Source: Allomuricauda sp.
GTDB taxonomy: Bacteria; Bacteroidota; Bacteroidia; Flavobacteriales; Flavobacteriaceae
DNA length: 64,000 nucleotides
Reading direction: 5' to 3'
NCBI RefSeq assembly: GCF_013911645.1
Contig: NZ_JACESV010000001.1
Span: 1-64,000, forward strand
Shown here in pieces: positions 59,599 through 64,000 of the stretch. A model generated the notes under the pieces. That model made no database searches. It was not told the DNA's origin and saw nothing but the letters and a program-made list of their open reading frames with translations. Each line of letters opens with the position of its first letter. The stretch's first letter is position 1. The position numbers and the translations under genes were made by a program.

Positions 59599-61128
59599 TT
59601 GGAAGTATTTGAAAAAAGTAACGTGCTAAGGATGTTATCGGAGGTAATCTCGGAAGGCATCCTTGTTGTTGATGAACAACAAATGATTACTGCCAGCAAC
59701 ACTACCACCGATAAAATGTTCGGTTATCCCGAGGGTGAACTTGTCGGTAAACCAATGCAATTATTGCTTCCCGATAAAGTAAGGAATCACCATACGGGAT
59801 TGGCCAATAACTTTATGAGTGAGGGCAAGGCCAGGCAGATGGGAAAGGGCAAGGATTTGGTGGGCAAGCGCAAGGATGGCAGTGAATTTCCTTTGGAGAT
59901 AAGCCTAAACCCGTTCCAATTGCGCCAACGCAAATATGTGTTGGCCCTGATCATGGATATTACCGAGCAAAAGAAGGCCAAAGAGGCAATGGACCATTGG
60001 TTCCGAATTTTTGATGAATCCCTTAACGAAATTTATGTTTTTGATGCTGAATCGTTTGTTTTTATCAACGTAAACCGAGGCGCTCAACACAATTTGGGGT
60101 ATAGTATGGAAGAGCTGGGCCAAATGTCGGTAATGGACATTAAACCAGCACTTACAGAAGATGTATTTCGTAGGCTGGTGTCCCCCTTGCTATCCAAAAG
60201 AAAAGAAAAAGTAATTTTTGAAACGATCCACAAACGAAAAGATGGTTCCACTTATCCAGTTGAGGTACACCTACAATTATCATTATTGGGCAAGCAAGAG
60301 GTATGCGTAGCCATTGTGCTGGACATTACGGAAAGAAAAAACTATACCCAACAACTGGAAAACAAGGTAGAAGAGCGAACACAACAGTTAAAGCAGGCAC
60401 TCCAAGCAGAGAAAAAACTGAATGAACTGAAAACGAAGTTTCTTTCCTTGGTCTCGCATGAGTTTAAAACTCCGCTGAGCAGTATTCTTACTTCTACCTC
60501 GCTCTTGTCCAAATATATCGAATCCGAACAGCAGGACAAAAGGGACAAGCACATCGGTACCATCAAATCCAAAGTAAAGTATTTGGACAATATCCTTACG
60601 GACTTTTTGTCCATAGAGCGTTTGGACCTTGGAAAGGTCAACTATTCCATGTCCCCTTTCCCTTTGAGTAAATTGATCAATGAAGTGGTCTACGATTCCA
60701 ACATGCTCCTAAAGGAAGGGCAGCGAATTCAATATCCCGAGAACATTGATGGGATTGAAGTGGAATTTGACGAAAAAATCTTGGGATTGGCCCTTTCCAA
60801 CCTTGTGCACAATGCCATAAAATATTCACCGGAAGATTCGACCATTGAGCTTGTGGTAACCAAAGAAAATGGACACCTTTACATTGATATTATTGATCAA
60901 GGTTTGGGAATACCTTTGGAAGACCAACCCTTTATCTTTGATAGATACTATAGGGCCAGCAATGTGCTCACCGTACAAGGGACCGGCATTGGCCTCAATA
61001 TAGTAAGGCAGCACCTGCATAACCTCAACGCCAATGTGACTTTTAAAAGCGAATTGGGCAAAGGTTCAACGTTTACACTGTACATACCCATAAATAACAA
61101 GGAAAATGAAAAAAATATTACTGGTTGA
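59599..61128 (+). CDS. Cytosolic PAS-PAS sensor histidine kinase
   Basis: About 509 residues counted from a TTG at 59599; an ATG at 59632 (starting MLSEVISEG) is an alternative, and a stop at 59569 bars any earlier start. There are two PAS domains (about 12-122 and 130-245), a coiled coil (about 250-280), HisKA with phospho-accepting His287 (FLSLVSHEFKTPLSSI) and HATPase (NLVHNAIKYSPE, DQGLGIP, GTGIGLNIV). No membrane helix is present, so a cytosolic redox, oxygen or energy signal is likely. It overlaps the response regulator gene by 23 bases, so they form a pair. Confidence 0.92.
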   Translation: MEVFEKSNVLRMLSEVISEGILVVDEQQMITASNTTTDKMFGYPEGELVGKPMQLLLPDKVRNHHTGLANNFMSEGKARQMGKGKDLVGKRKDGSEFPLEISLNPFQLRQRKYVLALIMDITEQKKAKEAMDHWFRIFDESLNEIYVFDAESFVFINVNRGAQHNLGYSMEELGQMSVMDIKPALTEDVFRRLVSPLLSKRKEKVIFETIHKRKDGSTYPVEVHLQLSLLGKQEVCVAIVLDITERKNYTQQLENKVEERTQQLKQALQAEKKLNELKTKFLSLVSHEFKTPLSSILTSTSLLSKYIESEQQDKRDKHIGTIKSKVKYLDNILTDFLSIERLDLGKVNYSMSPFPLSKLINEVVYDSNMLLKEGQRIQYPENIDGIEVEFDEKILGLALSNLVHNAIKYSPEDSTIELVVTKENGHLYIDIIDQGLGIPLEDQPFIFDRYYRASNVLTVQGTGIGLNIVRQHLHNLNANVTFKSELGKGSTFTLYIPINNKENEKNITG

Positions 61129-62155
61129 GGATGACACCTCGCTACGGGAAAATGTAGCTGAACTGTTGGAATTGTCCGGTTTTAATGTGTGTTCGGCATC
61201 AAATGGAAAAATAGCAGTGGATAAGGCTGTTAAAGAACAACCGGATTTGGTTTTATGTGATATTATGATGCCAGAGATGGACGGTTATGAAGTTTTGGAA
61301 CAACTTTCATCAATTGAGACTACCCGTTACATTCCCTTCATCTTTGTTTCCGCTAAAACCGAGAAGCAGGATGTTAGAAGGGGCATGAACCTTGGCGCTG
61401 ATGATTACTTGACCAAACCTTTTGAAGAGGAGGAACTTTTGTCGGCCATTCAATGCAGGTTGGAAAAGGCAAAAGAAATGGGGGCCGCCCTGGCGGAATA
61501 CCCCAAAACAACATCACAGGAACAGGAAATTAGATCGTTGAACGAACTGAAGAACTTTTTTGATGACCATGGTCAAATTTTTTCCTTTAAAAAAGATGAA
61601 ACCATTTATGCAAAAGGGGATCACTCCAACATGGTGTACCTGATCTTAAAAGGGGTCGTAAAAAGTTGTGGATTGGACGAAGAGGGAAAGGAACTGATTA
61701 CATCGGTGTACTCCGAAGACGATTTTTTGGGATTCACCTCTTTAACGGACCACTTGCCATATCAGGAGTACGCATCGGCAATGGAAGAAGTGGAATTGGC
61801 CGGAATATCCAAAGAAAAAGTAAAAGGTATTTTGGAAGACAACAAAAGTGTTTCCCTAGAGCTTATGGATGTCATAACCGAGGATTTGGCAAACATTAAA
61901 AACCAGTTGTTGCAAATGGCCTATAGCTCCGTAAGAAAAAAAACGGCCCAGACCCTTTTAATGTTTAGCAGGGCCATTAACAAGGATAAACAGGAACCTT
62001 TAAAAATATCCCGAAGCGACTTGGCCGGGGTGGCGGGTATTGCAACGGAAAGTCTCATCAGAACTTTATCGGATTTTAAACACGAAGGCCTTATCACCAT
62101 AGAAAACAGAAACATTATGGTGCTGGATAAAGAAGCATTGCAGAACGTGAATTGA
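61106..62155 (+). CDS. Response regulator with Crp/Fnr-type output
   Basis: A 349-residue protein joining a receiver domain (about 1-120, with Asp52 in VLCDIMMPEMDGYE and Lys in TKPFEEEE) to a cyclic-nucleotide-binding-like beta roll (about 145-265) and a Crp-type helix-turn-helix (about 295-345, ISRSDLAGVAGIATESLIRTLSDF). It is an uncommon fusion compared with OmpR or NarL types. It is translated in overlap with the PAS kinase and is the natural candidate to read the TGA(T/C)-N4-ATCA dyads around this cluster. Confidence 0.9.
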   Translation: MKKILLVEDDTSLRENVAELLELSGFNVCSASNGKIAVDKAVKEQPDLVLCDIMMPEMDGYEVLEQLSSIETTRYIPFIFVSAKTEKQDVRRGMNLGADDYLTKPFEEEELLSAIQCRLEKAKEMGAALAEYPKTTSQEQEIRSLNELKNFFDDHGQIFSFKKDETIYAKGDHSNMVYLILKGVVKSCGLDEEGKELITSVYSEDDFLGFTSLTDHLPYQEYASAMEEVELAGISKEKVKGILEDNKSVSLELMDVITEDLANIKNQLLQMAYSSVRKKTAQTLLMFSRAINKDKQEPLKISRSDLAGVAGIATESLIRTLSDFKHEGLITIENRNIMVLDKEALQNVN

Positions 62156-62181
62156 AAAATATGCGTCATAAATGGCTTAAG

Positions 62182-62193
62182 TGATATTTATCA
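62182..62193. promoter_or_regulatory. Crp/Fnr-like dyad TGATatttATCA
   Basis: A perfect TGAT-N4-ATCA dyad lies 49 bases before the usp gene at 62243 and 27 bases past the response regulator stop. Confidence 0.55.
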
Positions 62194-62242
62194 TTCCTTT
62201 TTTTTCTACGAATGATAAACTTGTGCCCATAATTTATGACAC

Positions 62243-63079
62243 ATGAAAAATGTTCTTGTTCCGACAGATTTTTCCGAGAACTCCATTCAGGCATTAAAGT
62301 ATGCCCAAGTGCTGTTCAGTTCCATGGAGTGCAATTTTTATTTGCTTTATGTCGGTACGCTGTTGGATACAAAAATAGATGCAGAGTCCTTTCAAGAATC
62401 TGAAGGGGCACCCACAGAAAACACAAAGAAAAAATTATTGGACCTGGTTAAGGAATGCAGGAAGCATAGCACTGAGGCAAACCACTTTTTTTTTGCATTG
62501 CATGAGTACGGTTTTTTTACTTCTACCATAAAAAAATATATAGCGGAACAAAACATTGACCTGATTGTAATGGGAACCAGGGGAGCTTCGGGAATTAAAG
62601 AGAAAATACTGGGAAGCAATGCTGGTGATGTTATTACCAAAGTACAATGCAACACCCTTGTTGTTCCTGCCCAAGTTAAACTGTCCAAACCCAGGGAAAT
62701 AGCTTTTCCCACAGATTTTAATATTTTTTATTCCCTACGTATTTTACACCCAATGGAAGAAATGGTGGAATTGGGAAAATCCAAGCTTCGGGTCATGAAT
62801 GCGTTAAAGGAAGGGGACAGTCTAAATAAAGAGCAAGAGAAGAATAAGGAGCACCTTTTGGATTTTCTAGAGGATACATTACCTGAAGCGTACAGTATGC
62901 ATACCATTACAAACCAAAAGGTTAAGCCGGCCATACAGTGTTTTATGGAGAGCCGTGAGATCGATATGATCGTGATGGTGGCCAAAAATCTAAACTTTAT
63001 CCAGCAAATCCTCTTTGATTCCATTGTGGAGCAAATAAGTTTCCATACAAAAGTTCCATTCTTCGTGATCCACGAATAA
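62243..63079 (+). CDS. Universal stress protein, second domain degenerate
   Basis: A 278-residue tandem Usp protein. The first half keeps the nucleotide pattern (MGTRGASGIKEKILGSNAGD). The corresponding part of the second half reads MVAKNLNFIQQILFDSIVEQ, without the glycines, so only the first domain should bind ATP. It follows the response regulator and has a dyad at 62182-62193 upstream. Confidence 0.92.
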   Translation: MKNVLVPTDFSENSIQALKYAQVLFSSMECNFYLLYVGTLLDTKIDAESFQESEGAPTENTKKKLLDLVKECRKHSTEANHFFFALHEYGFFTSTIKKYIAEQNIDLIVMGTRGASGIKEKILGSNAGDVITKVQCNTLVVPAQVKLSKPREIAFPTDFNIFYSLRILHPMEEMVELGKSKLRVMNALKEGDSLNKEQEKNKEHLLDFLEDTLPEAYSMHTITNQKVKPAIQCFMESREIDMIVMVAKNLNFIQQILFDSIVEQISFHTKVPFFVIHE

Positions 63080-63155
63080 GCACTGTTTTTAACTGTTCTT
63101 GAATTCCTTGGGGAGTTAAGAACCTATTTTATAGCTTTAAAATGGTGTGGGTATG

Positions 63156-63167
63156 TGATGTAAATCA
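63156..63167. promoter_or_regulatory. Crp/Fnr-like dyad TGATgtaaATCA
   Basis: A perfect TGAT-N4-ATCA dyad lies 63 bases before the usp gene at 63231. Confidence 0.55.
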
Positions 63168-63230
63168 TAGTATTTGACCAACACCATAATTAGCTTTGTT
63201 AACAGCAGTAGGTTTTTAAATAATGGAATT

Positions 63231-64000
63231 ATGATCAAAGTAGTATTGCCCACCGATTTTTCCGAAAATGCATTCCATGCCATTTCACACGCGGTGAAAT
63301 TATTGGAGAATTCCACCTGTACATTTTATTTGGTACATACTTATACCCCGGCCATTTATAGGGTTGACTATACACTGGGTAGTCCTGGGCAATTGGGCCT
63401 GCCCGATGATGAAAGATATAGGGCAGAGGAAGCCTTGGAAAACACCAGAGAGAGAATCCAGGCCCAGTTCAATGTATCAAAACATACTTTTGTTACCCAT
63501 ACGGCCTTTAATTCGTTGACGGACGAGATTACATCTATTTCCCAAAAAGAAAGTATAGATTTTATTGTGATGGGGACACAAGGGGCAACTGGCGCCAAGG
63601 AAATTCTTTTTGGATCGAACACGGTACATGTAATCCAAAAATCGGACATTCCAATTTTGGCCGTTCCTTCTAGTTTTGAATATGAAACCCCACGTAATAT
63701 TCTGTTCCCCACCGACTATGAAGTGGATTATAAAAAAGTCAATCTGGATTTTCTGCTCAAATTTTCAAGACTATGGCACTCCAAACTGCACATAATGCAC
63801 GTAACTGCTCCAGAAGGGCTTAATATTGATCAGACAGACCATAAAACCTATCTGCAAGGTAAATTACTGGAACATAACCATAAGTTTTACGATTTACCGG
63901 ACCAAGAATTGATAGCGGCCATTAATGGGTTTCAACAAGAAACCCCGGTGGAAATGCTCGCTATGGTAAAAAACAAACATACGTTCTTGGAACGCCTGTT
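63231..64000 (+). CDS. Universal stress protein, 3'-truncated by the window
   Basis: The frame is open from the ATG at 63231 to the last base, giving about 256 residues, and continues beyond the window. The first Usp domain opens MIKVVLPTDFSENAFHA and keeps GTQGATGAKEILFGSNT. A second Usp domain starts near residue 160 (NILFPTDYEVDY) and is incomplete. It shares the layout of the preceding usp genes and is likely in the same stress regulon because of the dyad at 63156. Confidence 0.92.
   Translation, partial: MIKVVLPTDFSENAFHAISHAVKLLENSTCTFYLVHTYTPAIYRVDYTLGSPGQLGLPDDERYRAEEALENTRERIQAQFNVSKHTFVTHTAFNSLTDEITSISQKESIDFIVMGTQGATGAKEILFGSNTVHVIQKSDIPILAVPSSFEYETPRNILFPTDYEVDYKKVNLDFLLKFSRLWHSKLHIMHVTAPEGLNIDQTDHKTYLQGKLLEHNHKFYDLPDQELIAAINGFQQETPVEMLAMVKNKHTFLERL

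Overview
The window looks like chromosomal DNA of a marine-type member of the Flavobacteriaceae (Bacteroidota, Allomuricauda/Muricauda-like). The evidence is a SusC/SusD pair, many short lipoprotein signals ending in a cysteine, TAnnTTTG promoter elements, a Sec-type (clade II) nos cluster, DUF-type proteins familiar from Flavobacteriia, and A+T-rich spacers. No rRNA, tRNA, CRISPR array, prophage or insertion sequence was seen. Both ends are cut inside genes: a gluconate-dehydrogenase subunit 3 family gene on the left and a universal stress protein on the right.

Region 1 (1-18163) is a polysaccharide utilisation locus. It holds a membrane-spanning beta-propeller/LuxR regulator, SusC, SusD, a triple-LamG lipoprotein, two tandem GH144-type (endo-beta-1,2-glucanase family) lipoproteins, an alpha/beta-hydrolase esterase, a GH3 beta-glucosidase and a formylglycine sulfatase-family lipoprotein. 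GH144 plus GH3 points to beta-1,2-glucan, possibly substituted cyclic or osmoregulated periplasmic glucans. The esterase and the sulfatase-like enzyme could remove substituents.

Region 2 (18204-24599) is housekeeping and accessory: a TerC metal exporter, a TonB-dependent receptor with a small Cys-rich partner, a Crp/Fnr regulator, an aldo/keto reductase (gpr) and a NIPSNAP-family protein. Region 3 (24767-36269) is a nitrous-oxide/nitric-oxide module, nearly all on the minus strand: cytochrome c, a fasciclin lipoprotein, clade II nosZ, a small membrane protein, nosL, a flavin split-barrel protein, nosD, nosF, nosY and a polytopic histidine-rich membrane protein. After these come an Rrf2 regulator, the di-iron repair protein Ric, a small membrane protein and a group III truncated globin. 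A second Rrf2 gene diverges from the cytochrome c end. A perfect GGACAA-AA-TTGTCC dyad lies before both ric and its Rrf2 gene, in the second case over the -33 box.

Region 4 (36287-47676) holds mobA with a small partner, a type B carboxylesterase, a luciferase-like oxidoreductase with an ArsR regulator, a Gfo/Idh/MocA oxidoreductase, a TolB-like propeller protein, and the tesA / ybbA / ybbP set. Region 5 (47984-53791) is an RND tripartite efflux operon. Region 6 (53877-64000) is a stress cluster: an ATP-cone/PD-(D/E)XK fusion, a beta-CASP metallo-hydrolase, upp, cbpA, cbpM, three universal stress proteins, a TerB-like protein, a cytosolic PAS histidine kinase and a response regulator with Crp-type output. 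TGA(T/C)-N4-ATCA dyads recur upstream of several of these genes and suggest one Crp/Fnr-like regulon.
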